Part shown: piece after piece, positions 9,344-19,136 of the stretch
Numbering within the stretch: position 1 is the first letter of the stretch
Layout of the letters: every line of letters starts with the position of its first letter
Assembly: GCF_030687895.1 (NCBI RefSeq)
Contig: NZ_CP117452.1
Coordinates: 1,815,501 to 1,879,500, forward strand
Direction: 5' to 3'
Source of the DNA: Pseudomonas sp. FP198
GTDB taxonomy: Bacteria > Pseudomonadota > Gammaproteobacteria > Pseudomonadales > Pseudomonadaceae
Length of the DNA stretch: 64,000 nucleotides
The notes under the pieces: model-generated
Seen by the model: the letters and a program-made list of their open reading frames with translations, nothing else
Databases searched by the model: none
What the model was told of the DNA's origin: nothing
Made by a program: the position numbers and the translations under genes

Positions 9344-9379
9344 AAAAAAACGCCGGACTGAGAAGCCCGGCGTTTTTTT
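9344..9379. terminator. Bidirectional terminator
   Basis: The stem ACGCCGG / CCGGCGT is flanked by seven A on the left and seven T on the right, so it can end transcripts arriving from both sides. Confidence 0.88.
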
Positions 9380-9409
9380 ATGTGTTGAAGTTCGGGGAAT
9401 AAAGCCCGA

Positions 9410-10486
9410 TCAGCTGCGCTGACGCTTTGGCAGCACGTCCTTGAGTTTGGCGTGCATGCCGCGCAGGGTCTTCTCGGTGGCGCTCCAGTCGATGCAGGCA
9501 TCGGTGATGGAGACGCCGTACTGCAAATCGGCAAGATCCTTCGGAATCGCCTGGCAGCCCCAGTTCAAGTGGCTTTCGACCATCAGGCCGATGATCGACT
9601 GGTTGCCCTCGAGGATCTGGTTGGCGACGTTCTCCATCACCAGCGGCTGCAATGCCGGATCCTTGTTGGAGTTGGCGTGGCTGCAATCGACCATGATGTT
9701 CGGCTTGATGTTCGCCTTGTTCAGCGCCTGCTCGCACAGCGCGACGCTGACCGAGTCATAGTTCGGCTTGCCGTTGCCACCACGCAGTACGACGTGGCCG
9801 TAGGCGTTGCCCTTGGTGGTGACGATCGAAACGCCGCCTTCCTGGTTGATGCCCAGGAAACGGTGAGGACTGGACACCGATTGCAAGGCGTTGATCGCCA
9901 CGGTAAGGCCGCCGTCGGTGCCGTTCTTGAAGCCTACTGCCGATGACAGGCCGGAAGCCATTTCGCGGTGGGTCTGGGATTCGGTGGTGCGCGCGCCGAT
10001 GGCCGACCAGCTGATCAGGTCCTGCAGGTATTGCGGGGAGATCGGGTCCAGGGCTTCGGTGGCGGTGGGCAAGCCCATTTCGGCCAGGTCCAGCAGCAAC
10101 TGGCGACCGATGTGCAGGCCATCCTGGATCTTGAAGGAGTCGTCCAGGTAAGGGTCGTTGATCAGGCCTTTCCAGCCGACGGTGGTCCGGGGCTTTTCGA
10201 AATACACCCGCATCACCAGGTACAAGGTGTCGGAGACTTCCGCCGCGAGCACTTTCAGGCGCTCGGCATATTCATGGGCGGCCTTGATGTCATGGATCGA
10301 GCAGGGCCCGATGACCACGAACAGGCGATGGTCGGTGCCGTCGAGAATGTTGCGGATGACTTCCCGGCCCTTGGTCACGGTGCGCAGTGCAGCATCGCTC
10401 AGGGGGATATCGCGCTTGAGCTGGTCAGGCGTGATGAGGGTCTCGTTGGAGGCGACGTTAAGGTCATTGATCGGTAAATCAGCCAT
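9410..10486 (-). CDS. 3-deoxy-7-phosphoheptulonate synthase, class I (AroF/G/H type)
   Basis: This enzyme condenses phosphoenolpyruvate with erythrose-4-phosphate, the first step of the shikimate pathway. The 358-residue length and the motifs VIGPCSIHD, GWKGLINDP, IGARTTESQ and VDCSHANS are those of the class I alpha (E. coli AroG-like) enzymes, which are normally feedback-inhibited by one aromatic amino acid. Which amino acid applies here cannot be read from sequence with confidence. The start MADLPIND is preceded by a 100-base leader with no obvious leader peptide. A class II isozyme lies at 23089. Confidence 0.93.
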   Translation of the reverse strand: MADLPINDLNVASNETLITPDQLKRDIPLSDAALRTVTKGREVIRNILDGTDHRLFVVIGPCSIHDIKAAHEYAERLKVLAAEVSDTLYLVMRVYFEKPRTTVGWKGLINDPYLDDSFKIQDGLHIGRQLLLDLAEMGLPTATEALDPISPQYLQDLISWSAIGARTTESQTHREMASGLSSAVGFKNGTDGGLTVAINALQSVSSPHRFLGINQEGGVSIVTTKGNAYGHVVLRGGNGKPNYDSVSVALCEQALNKANIKPNIMVDCSHANSNKDPALQPLVMENVANQILEGNQSIIGLMVESHLNWGCQAIPKDLADLQYGVSITDACIDWSATEKTLRGMHAKLKDVLPKRQRS

Positions 10487-10572
10487 CGTGTTACTCGTCA
10501 GGTCACGGGTGCCGGCCGCCAGCGATCCCCGCGCGGCGGTGCACAGCGGATTTAAGCGCGGCGGGGAGCCGA

Positions 10573-10602
10573 ACCTTAGCGCGTTAAGAGGTGGCTCGAC
10601 AA
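10573..10602 (-). promoter_or_regulatory. Promoter of the class I DAHP synthase gene
   Basis: On the minus strand TTGTCG (complement of 10597-10602) is followed after 18 bases by TAAGGT (complement of 10573-10578). The leader is about 80 bases and GC-rich. Confidence 0.5.
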
Positions 10603-10751
10603 TGGGCAGGGGCGGGTTTACTCCCCTATTTTCCGGGTAACCGTGATCGGGTCGGCCCGCGAAGGAATAGGTAACCGGGTGTAAGGACGTTTGCATGCCT
10701 GGCCGCTCGCGCTGATAGTGTGCAGGGATTGTTCACCAGAGGAGTCGTGTG

Positions 10752-11705
10752 ATGCAGGCAGGCGGTAAACCGAGGATCGGGGTGATCGGCACAGGCGCGA
10801 TTGGCGGGTTCTATGGCGTGATGCTGGCTCGTGCCGGCTACGACGTTCACTTTCTGCTGCGCAGCGAATTTACCGCCGTGGCCGAGGCTGGCCTGCGGGT
10901 CGACAGCGCGGTGCATGGCGCGCTGACGCTCCAGCCGGCCCAGGCCTATCGCTCGGCGGCCGACATGCCGCCTTGCGACTGGCTGCTGGTCGGTGCCAAG
11001 ACCACCAGCAATGCCGACCTGGCCCCAGCCATCATCCAGGCCGCGGCCGACGGCGCGAAAGTCCTGTTGCTGCAGAATGGCCTGGATGTCGAAGAGCAAC
11101 TGCGACCACTGTTACCCGATTCACTGCACCTGCTTGGCGGCTTGTGCCTGATCTGCGTGAATCGGGTCGGCCCGGGCGTCATTGCCCACCAGGCGCTCGG
11201 CGCGATCAACATCGGTTACCACAGCGGTCCCGGGACGGATCAGGCCGCACGCATGGCGATCGTCGAGGAGGGGGCGCGGCTGTTCCGGGCTGCGGGCCTG
11301 GATTCACAGGCCATGCCAGACCTCGGGCAGGCACGCTGGCAGAAACTGGTGTGGAACGTGCCTTATAACGGCCTTTCGGTTCTGCTTGGCGCGAGCACCA
11401 CGCCGTTGATGGCCGACGACCACAGTCGTGGCCTGATCCAGGCGCTGATGGCTGAAGTGGTGCGTGGCGCACAAGCCTGCGGTCATGAGATCGCGCCAGG
11501 CTACGCGGAATATCTGTTCACGATGACCGGAAAAATGCCCGACTATTGGCCCAGCATGTACCACGATTATTCCCAACGGCGCCCGTTGGAGCTGGAGGCG
11601 ATCTACGCTCGGCCACTGGCGAGGGCCAGGGCGGCGGGGTGCGAGTTGCCGAAAATCGAAGCCTTGTATCAGGCGCTGGCGTTCATCGATCGACGCAACC
11701 GCTGA
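10752..11705 (+). CDS. 2-dehydropantoate 2-reductase family protein (PanE-like)
   Basis: This 317-residue ketopantoate reductase homologue has an N-terminal NADP-binding fold (GTGAIGGFYGVMLARAG, about residues 13-29). Its C-terminal helical domain contains QKLVWNVPYNG, with the family's catalytic lysine. The expected reaction is NADPH-dependent reduction of 2-dehydropantoate to pantoate for coenzyme A. Pseudomonads carry more than one PanE-like paralogue, so the symbol is withheld. GGAG stands seven bases before the ATG. The next gene begins 20 bases after its stop, suggesting a two-gene operon. Confidence 0.85.
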   Translation: MQAGGKPRIGVIGTGAIGGFYGVMLARAGYDVHFLLRSEFTAVAEAGLRVDSAVHGALTLQPAQAYRSAADMPPCDWLLVGAKTTSNADLAPAIIQAAADGAKVLLLQNGLDVEEQLRPLLPDSLHLLGGLCLICVNRVGPGVIAHQALGAINIGYHSGPGTDQAARMAIVEEGARLFRAAGLDSQAMPDLGQARWQKLVWNVPYNGLSVLLGASTTPLMADDHSRGLIQALMAEVVRGAQACGHEIAPGYAEYLFTMTGKMPDYWPSMYHDYSQRRPLELEAIYARPLARARAAGCELPKIEALYQALAFIDRRNR

Positions 11706-11725
11706 TCGGACGAAACGGGGGAAGC

Positions 11726-12631
11726 ATGGCAAACAATATCGATGACAGGCTGGTGCTGGCGATTTCGTCGCGAGCGCTGTTCGACCTGAGCGAAAGCCAC
11801 AAGGTTTACCTGTCGGGGGGCGTCGAAGCCTATCGGCAATACCAGATCGAACACGAGGATGAAGTCCTCGCGCCGGGGGATGCCTTCGCGCTCGTGCAGA
11901 AACTGCTCAACCTCAACGAGCATCTGGGCCGTGCCCGCGTCGAGGTGATCCTGGTTTCGCGTAACAGCGCCGACACCGGTCTGCGGGTATTCAATTCGAT
12001 TCATCATTACGGCCTGGCGATTTCCCGTGCCGCGTTCGTCGGCGGTCGCAGCCCATACCCGTACCTCAAGGCGTTCGGCTGTGATCTGTTCCTGTCCACT
12101 CACGCCGAAGATGTGCGCAGTGCCCTGGACGCCGGATTTGCCGCGGCGACGATTCTCTCGGGCGGTGCCAGCCGCGCCGCCAGCGAAGAGCTGCGCATTG
12201 CCTTTGACGGCGACGCGGTGCTGTTTTCCGACGAGTCTGAGCGCGTCTACCAGGCTGGTGGCCTGGAAGCGTTCCAGGCCAGCGAACGCCAGGCCGCGCG
12301 CGAGCCGCTGCGAGGAGGGCCGTTCAAGGGGTTCCTCGCGGCGCTCAATGCGCTGCAACGCGAATTCCCCGAGGACGCCTGCCCGATCCGCACCGCGCTG
12401 GTCACCGCCCGTTCGGCACCGGCCCATGAGCGGGTCATCCGCACGTTGCGCGAATGGGACATCCGCCTGGACGAGTCGCTGTTCCTCGGCGGGCTGACCA
12501 AGTCCGCCTTCCTCGAAGCCTTTGCCGCCGACGTGTTTTTCGACGACCAGACCGGGCACTGCGAACTTGCCCGGGAAGTGGTCGCCACCGGGCATGTGCC
12601 CCACGGCATCAGTAACGAAGTGAAGCCCTGA
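11726..12631 (+). CDS. 5'-nucleotidase (cytosolic 5'-nucleotidase I-like family)
   Basis: This 301-residue protein fits the family of bacterial proteins related to cytosolic 5'-nucleotidase I (Pfam 5-nucleotidase). Recognisable blocks are LVLAISSRALFDL at the N-terminus, NSADTGLRVFNSI, AFDGDAVLFSDESE (the acidic metal site) and the C-terminal DVFFDDQ. The expected reaction is dephosphorylation of nucleoside monophosphates. It lies directly behind the PanE-like gene. No signal peptide is present, so the enzyme is cytoplasmic. Confidence 0.85.
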   Translation: MANNIDDRLVLAISSRALFDLSESHKVYLSGGVEAYRQYQIEHEDEVLAPGDAFALVQKLLNLNEHLGRARVEVILVSRNSADTGLRVFNSIHHYGLAISRAAFVGGRSPYPYLKAFGCDLFLSTHAEDVRSALDAGFAAATILSGGASRAASEELRIAFDGDAVLFSDESERVYQAGGLEAFQASERQAAREPLRGGPFKGFLAALNALQREFPEDACPIRTALVTARSAPAHERVIRTLREWDIRLDESLFLGGLTKSAFLEAFAADVFFDDQTGHCELAREVVATGHVPHGISNEVKP

Positions 12632-12698
12632 GCGCCCGTTCCCCGGGGCGCTGCTAAGCTGAATCAATCTCCGCCATCCTGGCACTCGAGGAGGTCAC

Positions 12699-13199
12699 AT
12701 GATTCGTTCGATGCTGTATGCCACGGACCTGGGGCTGTACGCCCCGTATGTGATGCAGCATGCCTTGGCGTTGGCACGGACGTTTGAAGCCGAGTTGTAT
12801 GTGGTGCATGCGGTAGAGCCGATGGGGCTGTTCGCCGAATCGGTGTTGCAGAGCTATCTCGACGAGCAGGCGTTGAACGAATTTCATCGCCAGGGTCTGA
12901 GTACGGTGATGGCTAACATCGAGCAGCGGGTCCTCGACAATTTTCGCGAAGAGTTGGGCGAGGGGCAGCAGGACCTGAAACTGATCAAGTCGGTTCGGGT
13001 GTTCCAGGGCGATCCCTCCCAGGTCATTCTTGAACAGGCTGCGAAACTCTCTGTCGATTTGCTGATCGTAGGCAGTCATTGCCAGGGGGCGAGCGGCGAG
13101 ACGCCGTTGGGCAGGACCGCCGCGCGGGTATTGCAGTTATCCCGCGTGCCGGTCTACCTGGTGCCGCTGGTCCAGCGCAGGCGCCAGGGCGAAGCTTGA
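12699..13199 (+). CDS. Universal stress protein, UspA family
   Basis: This 166-residue single Usp domain begins with MLYATDLG and ends with the ATP-binding-type signature GSHCQGASGETPLGRTAARVL (G-2X-G-9X-G followed by a polar residue). Such proteins bind nucleotides and are induced by growth arrest and stress. It stands alone, 68 bases after the nucleotidase gene and just upstream of cysB on the same strand. GAGGAGG precedes the ATG. Confidence 0.9.
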   Translation: MIRSMLYATDLGLYAPYVMQHALALARTFEAELYVVHAVEPMGLFAESVLQSYLDEQALNEFHRQGLSTVMANIEQRVLDNFREELGEGQQDLKLIKSVRVFQGDPSQVILEQAAKLSVDLLIVGSHCQGASGETPLGRTAARVLQLSRVPVYLVPLVQRRRQGEA

Positions 13200-13212
13200 G
13201 GCTAAATGATGG

Positions 13213-14286
<1,074 letters not shown>

Positions 14287-14294
14287 ACAGACCT

Positions 14295-14783
14295 CTAGAT
14301 CGCCTCGGTGACAGCGAACTGTTGCCGGGCGCCTGCCACGACGATCTCCACTTCATCCCCTTCGAATTTGCCCAACAGGCCTCGTCCCAGTGGTGAGCGA
14401 GGGGTGATGACGGTGATCGGCTGCCCCACCAGGGAGACCTTCAGTCCTGCTGCGTCAGGTCCCAGGAACAGCCACTGCTGGCGACCCTCCTCATCTTCCA
14501 GCCCGATCAATGTGCCGACCTGGATGCCGCGTTCTTCATCGTAAGGTCTCAGCGCCAGGTTCTGGCAGAGCACCAGTGCCTGGCGGATTTCCTCCACGCG
14601 CCTGGCTTGCCCGGCGGCAAGGTATGAAGCCTCCAGGCCCAGGGTGTCGTATTTGTTTTCGGCGATATTTTCCTCGTGGGTCGCGGTTTCGTAGGCGGTC
14701 TGCGCGGCGCGTTCGGCGATATCGAGGTCAATCCTGAGCTTGTCGAGAATCAGTTGGTGGACGGTCTGTTTGTTCATGTTCAT
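14295..14783 (-). CDS. GreA/GreB-family secondary-channel protein (paralogue)
   Basis: This 162-residue protein has the Gre architecture: an N-terminal helical hairpin (about residues 1-75) and a C-terminal FKBP-like domain with the signature ITPRSPLGRGLLGK. The hairpin turn carries several acidic residues (THEENIAENKYDT) like a GreA tip. It is neither canonical GreA nor GreB; greB is at 2134. Such paralogues can compete for the RNA polymerase secondary channel, but the activity here is unknown. Its ATG overlaps the stop of the upstream membrane-protein gene (ATGA), so expression is coupled. Confidence 0.8.
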   Translation of the reverse strand: MNMNKQTVHQLILDKLRIDLDIAERAAQTAYETATHEENIAENKYDTLGLEASYLAAGQARRVEEIRQALVLCQNLALRPYDEERGIQVGTLIGLEDEEGRQQWLFLGPDAAGLKVSLVGQPITVITPRSPLGRGLLGKFEGDEVEIVVAGARQQFAVTEAI

Positions 14784-15172
14784 TCGCAGAATTGCAGGAC
14801 ATTGGCGCGGCTTTTCTCGCTAGGCGCGTTCTGGTCCTGTTGGAGCCAGAATTGACACTTGGGGTTGGACAGGTTGCGAGGGTTGCTGCGGGCCTGGTCG
14901 AGGGCCTGGCGTTGCTCGTTCTTCTGCAGGTTCTGTTGATACTGCTCGAACATTGGGGTTGGCGTTGGGGTCGGCTCCGGGGCTGGCGGTGCTGCCGGCG
15001 GCTGCGCCAATTGATGAACCGCGGCGGCCACCGGGGCCAGTTGTTCATCGAACAGAAACCTGGACAGCAGCCATCCTGTCAGCACGATGGCAAGGAATCC
15101 CAGCCACAAACCCAAGGCGATGCCCAGCGTCAGTTGCAACGTTGTGAGGCGGGGAGAGGAGTGGTCGGGCAT
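14780..15172 (-). CDS. Hypothetical single-pass membrane protein
   Basis: This 130-residue protein has one N-terminal membrane helix (about residues 12-38). A proline-rich linker of PAPEPTPTPTP type follows, then a charged Q/N-rich tail containing two cysteines (KCQFWL and the near-terminal QFC). The tail is probably periplasmic. I do not recognise the family. It is translationally coupled to the Gre-like gene downstream. Confidence 0.7.
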   Translation of the reverse strand: MPDHSSPRLTTLQLTLGIALGLWLGFLAIVLTGWLLSRFLFDEQLAPVAAAVHQLAQPPAAPPAPEPTPTPTPMFEQYQQNLQKNEQRQALDQARSNPRNLSNPKCQFWLQQDQNAPSEKSRANVLQFCE

Positions 15173-15295
15173 GTCTGCTACCTGGCGATGAACATGGAGG
15201 ATGCGTTGATTGTCGCATGAAGATTAATCGCCGTCGGCCCTTCTGCTTCAAGGCTTTAATGCGGGACAATCAGGCTTTGCCACAGGGAGTCGGGA

Positions 15296-16429
15296 ATGAC
15301 TGTGCGTTGGGATATTTTTTGCACCGTCGTCGATAACTATGGCGACATCGGCGTCACCTGGCGCCTGGCTCGGCAATTGGTCGCCGAGCATCAATGCGCG
15401 GTGCGGCTGTGGGTCGACGACCTGCGTGCCTTCGAGCGGTTATGTCCGTCTATCGACGTCACGCTGACCGAGCAATGGCAGCAAGGCGTACAAGTGCGCC
15501 ACTGGCCCCAGGACTGGCAGCCCACCGAAGCTGTCGATGTGGTGATCGCCGCTTTTGCCTGCCAGTTGCCCAGCGCCTACATGGACGCGATGGCCGAGCG
15601 TCCGGCGGCGCCTTTGTGGATGAACCTCGATTACCTGAGCGCCGAGGACTGGGTGATCGGTTGTCACGGTTTGCCGTCGGTGAAGTACAAACATGTGCAG
15701 AAATATTTCTTTTTTCCGGGCTTCCAGGAGGGCACGGGTGGCTTGCTGCGTGAGGCCGGTTTGTTGGAGCGTCGTCGAGAGTTTCAGCAGAATGGCGAGG
15801 CACAAAGGGCTTTCCTGCAAGGATTGGGCGTCGAGCGCGAGTCCGGGGCGCGGCTGATTTCGCTGTTTGCCTATGAGAACGACGGTTTGGCCAGCTGGTT
15901 TGATGCGCTGGCGAGGGATGCTCGTCCGTCGCATGTGCTGGTTCCGGAAAGCCGCATCCTCGCCGATGTGGAGCGTTGGGTTGGTATCGGCGGCCTGAAA
16001 GCCGGTGCCGTGCATCGCCGTGGCGCCCTGACCGTGCAGGTGCTGCCTTTCGTGCGTCAGGATGAATACGACCAACTGTTGTGGTGCTGTGATTTCAACG
16101 CCGTGCGTGGTGAAGATTCCTTCGTGCGCGCGCAGTGGGCTGGCCGGCCGCTGCTCTGGCACATCTATCAACAGGAAGAAGACGTCCACCTGGAAAAACT
16201 CGAGGCGTTTCTCCGCTTGTATACCGAGGGGCTCCCGGAGGCTGCGGAAAAAGCGATCAGCGGTCTCTGGCGGGCCTGGAACGCCGGCCAAGGCGTGGCA
16301 GAGCACTGGAGCGCCGCCTGCGAGCAACACCAGGTGCTCGCCGAACATGCCCAGGCATGGTGCCAGAAACAGGCCTCTCGAGCCGATCTTGCCACGGCGC
16401 TGGTGAAGTTTTACCGAAATTGGATATGA
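15296..16429 (+). CDS. earP: EF-P arginine rhamnosyltransferase EarP
   Basis: EarP transfers rhamnose from dTDP-L-rhamnose to Arg32 of elongation factor P, a modification needed for EF-P to rescue ribosomes at polyproline. The 377-residue protein is a GT-B glycosyltransferase. The N-terminal CTVVDNYGDIGV includes Asp13 and Asp17, known from studied orthologues to be important, and the donor-site block RGEDSFVRAQW is present. It is placed 48 bases ahead of efp, the gene of its substrate. Confidence 0.95.
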   Translation: MTVRWDIFCTVVDNYGDIGVTWRLARQLVAEHQCAVRLWVDDLRAFERLCPSIDVTLTEQWQQGVQVRHWPQDWQPTEAVDVVIAAFACQLPSAYMDAMAERPAAPLWMNLDYLSAEDWVIGCHGLPSVKYKHVQKYFFFPGFQEGTGGLLREAGLLERRREFQQNGEAQRAFLQGLGVERESGARLISLFAYENDGLASWFDALARDARPSHVLVPESRILADVERWVGIGGLKAGAVHRRGALTVQVLPFVRQDEYDQLLWCCDFNAVRGEDSFVRAQWAGRPLLWHIYQQEEDVHLEKLEAFLRLYTEGLPEAAEKAISGLWRAWNAGQGVAEHWSAACEQHQVLAEHAQAWCQKQASRADLATALVKFYRNWI

Positions 16430-16477
16430 TACGCGGCCTAGATTTTTGTAAATCCCATCCAAATTCGGATATTCGCA

Positions 16478-17047
16478 ATGAAAACTGGTAAAGAACTCAA
16501 ACCCGGTACCGTGATTCGTATCGACAACGATCCTTGGCTGGTTCAGAAAGCTGAATTCACCAAGTCGGGTCGTAACAGCGCGATCATGAAGACCAAGCTG
16601 AAAAACCTGCTGACCGGCTACAAGACCGAAACCGTCTACGGTGCGGACGACAAGCTGGACGACGTGATCCTGGACCGTAAAGAGGCGACCCTGTCTTTCA
16701 TCAGCGGCGATACCTACACGTTCATGGACACCACCGACTACACCATGTACGAACTGAACGCCGAAGACATCGAAAGCGTCCTGCCATTCGTTGAAGAAGG
16801 CATGACCGACGTCTGCGAAGCCGTATTCTTCGAAGAGCGCCTGGTTTCCGTGGAACTGCCGACCACTATCGTGCGTGTAGTTGACTACACTGAAGGTTCC
16901 GCTCGCGGCGACACTTCCGGCAAGGTCATGAAGCCTGCCAAGCTGAGCAACGGTACTGAGCTGCAAGTTGCTGATTTCATCGAAATCGGTGACAAGATTG
17001 AGATCGATACCCGCGAAGGCGGTTCCTACAAAGGCCGCGCTAAATAA
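16478..17047 (+). CDS. efp: Elongation factor P
   Basis: EF-P binds between the ribosomal P and E sites and promotes peptide-bond formation at proline runs. The 189-residue protein has the three beta-barrel domains. The modification loop reads FTKSGRNSA, with arginine at position 32 instead of the lysine used in E. coli, which fits rhamnosylation by the adjacent EarP. TATGAT at the end of earP (16425-16430) may give efp its own promoter. A strong terminator follows. Confidence 0.97.
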   Translation: MKTGKELKPGTVIRIDNDPWLVQKAEFTKSGRNSAIMKTKLKNLLTGYKTETVYGADDKLDDVILDRKEATLSFISGDTYTFMDTTDYTMYELNAEDIESVLPFVEEGMTDVCEAVFFEERLVSVELPTTIVRVVDYTEGSARGDTSGKVMKPAKLSNGTELQVADFIEIGDKIEIDTREGGSYKGRAK

Positions 17048-17070
17048 GCGAAGCTTTCTGTATGAAAGAA

Positions 17071-17098
17071 AAGCCCGACCATTGAGTCGGGCTTTTTA
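17071..17098 (+). terminator. Terminator of efp
   Basis: AAGCCCGAC pairs with GTCGGGCTT across a six-base loop and runs into T. The convergent hydrolase gene ends nearby and can use it from the other side (A run at 17067-17072). Confidence 0.88.
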
Positions 17099-17136
17099 TT
17101 TCCTTCATTTTCGGTCCGGGCTCTGTGGCTCCACCA

Positions 17137-18150
17137 TTACTTCAGGTGTTGCTTGAGTTCCTGGGACGCCTGCAGCATCGCCGAACGCACCGCCGGCACC
17201 TGGCTCACCACGTTAAGCAAGCCATAGTCGTGGATCATGCCGTTGTAGCGCACGGCTGTAACCGGTACACCCGCCGCATCCAGTTTGCGAGCGTAGGCTT
17301 CACCTTCGTCGCGCAGCACATCAGCCTCGGCGGTCTGCACCAGCGCCGGCGGCAGGCCCTTGAGTTGTGCGGTGGTTGCCCGCAATGGCGAGGCATAGAT
17401 CTCGTTTCGCTGCCCGGCATCGGTGGTGTAGTTGTCCCAGAACCACTTCATCATGTTCTTGCTGAGGAAGTGCCCTTCGGCAAACTGGTTGTAGGACGCC
17501 GTCTCGAAGCTGGCATCAGTCACCGGCCACAACAATGCCTGGAAGCGGATCGCCGGCGTACCCTTGTCCTTGGCCATCAGCGCGACCACGGCCGCCATGT
17601 TGCCGCCGACGCTGTTGCCCGCTACGGCCAGGCGCTTGCCATCAACGTTGATCTGTTTGCCATTCTCGGCCACCCACTTTGTCGCGGCGTATGCCTGGTT
17701 GATCGCGACCGGGTAATGCGCCTCGGGCGATGGCGTGTAGTTGACGAACACCGCAACGGCACCCGAACCCGCTACCAGATCCCGAACCAGTCGTTCATGG
17801 GTGGGGAAATCACCCAGTACCCAGCCACCGCCGTGGAAGAACATGAACGCGGGCAGCTCACCCTTGACCCCGGCCGGACGAACGATGGTCAGGCTGATCG
17901 ACTGGCCATCGACCTGGATGGTTTTCTCGCTGACGTCGGCCTTGGGCAGCGTCAACTTCACCCCCGCCTGGGCGCCGACCAGTACGGCACGGGCGTCCTT
18001 GGGCGACAGCTGCTCCAGCGGTTTGCCGGTGCCGGCATTCAGTGCGTCGAGGAACGCCTGGGTGTTGTGCTCGACGATGCCGTCGGCGAAGGCGTTGCTG
18101 ATGCTCAGGGCGAGGAGGGTGCCGGTCAGGGCTTTGCTGAGGGTGTTCAT
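17137..18150 (-). CDS. Exported alpha/beta hydrolase, hormone-sensitive-lipase family
   Basis: This 337-residue secreted esterase/lipase-like enzyme has an N-terminal signal peptide (about residues 1-22, ending NAFADG). The HSL oxyanion-hole motif FHGGGW stands near residue 105. The nucleophile elbow is GNSVGG, and the acid and base are likely in DVLRDEGE and MIHDYG. Substrate is unknown. It lies 36 bases downstream of ohr on the same strand, so it could be co-transcribed with the peroxide-defence gene. Confidence 0.88.
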   Translation of the reverse strand: MNTLSKALTGTLLALSISNAFADGIVEHNTQAFLDALNAGTGKPLEQLSPKDARAVLVGAQAGVKLTLPKADVSEKTIQVDGQSISLTIVRPAGVKGELPAFMFFHGGGWVLGDFPTHERLVRDLVAGSGAVAVFVNYTPSPEAHYPVAINQAYAATKWVAENGKQINVDGKRLAVAGNSVGGNMAAVVALMAKDKGTPAIRFQALLWPVTDASFETASYNQFAEGHFLSKNMMKWFWDNYTTDAGQRNEIYASPLRATTAQLKGLPPALVQTAEADVLRDEGEAYARKLDAAGVPVTAVRYNGMIHDYGLLNVVSQVPAVRSAMLQASQELKQHLK

Positions 18151-18186
18151 GTGAATCTCCTTGAAGGTCGGTCCGGGGTAGGGGGT

Positions 18187-18606
18187 TTAGACAGTTACGT
18201 GCAGGCGAACATCAACGTTGCCGCGGGTGGCGTTCGAGTACGGGCAAACCTGGTGAGCAGCTTCCACAAGGCTTTGGGCGTCGGCCTGGTCAAGACCTGG
18301 CAGGCTGATGTGCAGGTCGATGTCGAGACCGAAACCACCGGGGATCTGGCCGATGCCGACGTGAGCGGTGATCGAGGCGTCGTCCGGAATCTTGCGTTTG
18401 CTCTGGCTGGCGACAAATTTCAGCGCGCCGATGAAGCAGGCCGAGTAGCCGGCGGCGAACAGTTGCTCTGGGTTGGTCGCAGCACCGCCCGCACCGCCGA
18501 GTTCCTTGGGCGTGGCAAGTTTGACGTCGAGGATGTTGTCGCTCGAGATGGCACGACCGTCACGGCCGCCGGTGGAGGTTGCGATTGCGGTGTAGAGAGT
18601 TTTCAT
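18187..18606 (-). CDS. ohr: Organic hydroperoxide resistance protein Ohr
   Basis: Ohr reduces organic hydroperoxides (fatty-acid peroxides in particular) using a cysteine pair recycled by lipoyl proteins. At 139 residues it has the OsmC/Ohr fold. Peroxidatic Cys57 is in YSACFIG and resolving Cys121 in HQVCPYSNATRGN. The regulator gene ohrR lies upstream on the same strand, separated by a 530-base gap full of REP elements, so ohr probably has its own promoter. A TTTGCGCGCTAA near-palindrome (18648-18659) is a candidate operator there. Confidence 0.95.
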   Translation of the reverse strand: MKTLYTAIATSTGGRDGRAISSDNILDVKLATPKELGGAGGAATNPEQLFAAGYSACFIGALKFVASQSKRKIPDDASITAHVGIGQIPGGFGLDIDLHISLPGLDQADAQSLVEAAHQVCPYSNATRGNVDVRLHVTV

Positions 18607-18822
18607 GATGGACGCCTCGTTTTATGGTTGGTTTATTACGCTAAATGTTTGCGCGCTAAGTAGGTGTGAAGAGAATGTAATGCACAAGTATTTTGGGCGC
18701 AAGATAAATTTTGGGATGAGTTTGGACAGACTGACCCTGGATGGCTGAAAGCCTTGTTCTAGAGCGGTTTTATAGGTGGCAGATTTTTTTGATGCGTGAG
18801 GTCTGGCGGACGGTGTGACCGC

Positions 18823-19117
18823 TATCGCGAGCAAGCTCGCTCCCACAGGGATTGGTGGTGGTCATGGATTTTGTGACCAGTGCTGGTCAATGTGGGAGCG
18901 AGCCTGCTCGCGAAAGCGGTGGTTCAGTTGGCGGCGATGCTGGAGATGCCGACGCCTTCGCGAGCAGGCTCGCTCCCACAGGGGAAGTGGTGGTGGCCAC
19001 GGATTTTGTGACCAGTGAAGGTCAATGTGGGAGTGAGCCTGCTCGCGAAAGCGGTGGTTCAGTTGGCGGCGATGCTGGAGGTGCCGGAGCCTTCGCGAGC
19101 AGGCTCGCGCCCACAGG
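18823..19117. repeat. Tandem array of five REP elements between ohrR and ohr
   Basis: Five GGGAGCGAGC-class palindromes lie at about 18823, 18891, 18957, 19025 and 19091 in alternating orientation. The block starting at 18886 (GTCAATGTGGGAG) is repeated at 19021, a period of 135 bases. The copies are nearly identical, including the non-palindromic filler (GGTGGTTCAGTTGGCGGCGA). This is a recent tandem duplication of a REPIN unit. It fills most of the gap between ohr and ohrR and contains no gene. Confidence 0.92.
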
Positions 19118-19136
19118 GATTGGCTGCGTCAGAAAA

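Noticed and set aside
10487..10740. Amino-acid leader-peptide attenuator upstream of the class I DAHP synthase gene
   Set aside because: No short frame rich in Phe, Tyr or Trp codons and no terminator/antiterminator pair was found.
17125..18663. Long open frame on the plus strand (over 500 codons) opposite the hydrolase and ohr genes
   Set aside because: It is antisense to two well-conserved genes, has no recognisable domains and shows the composition expected of a mirror frame in GC-rich DNA.
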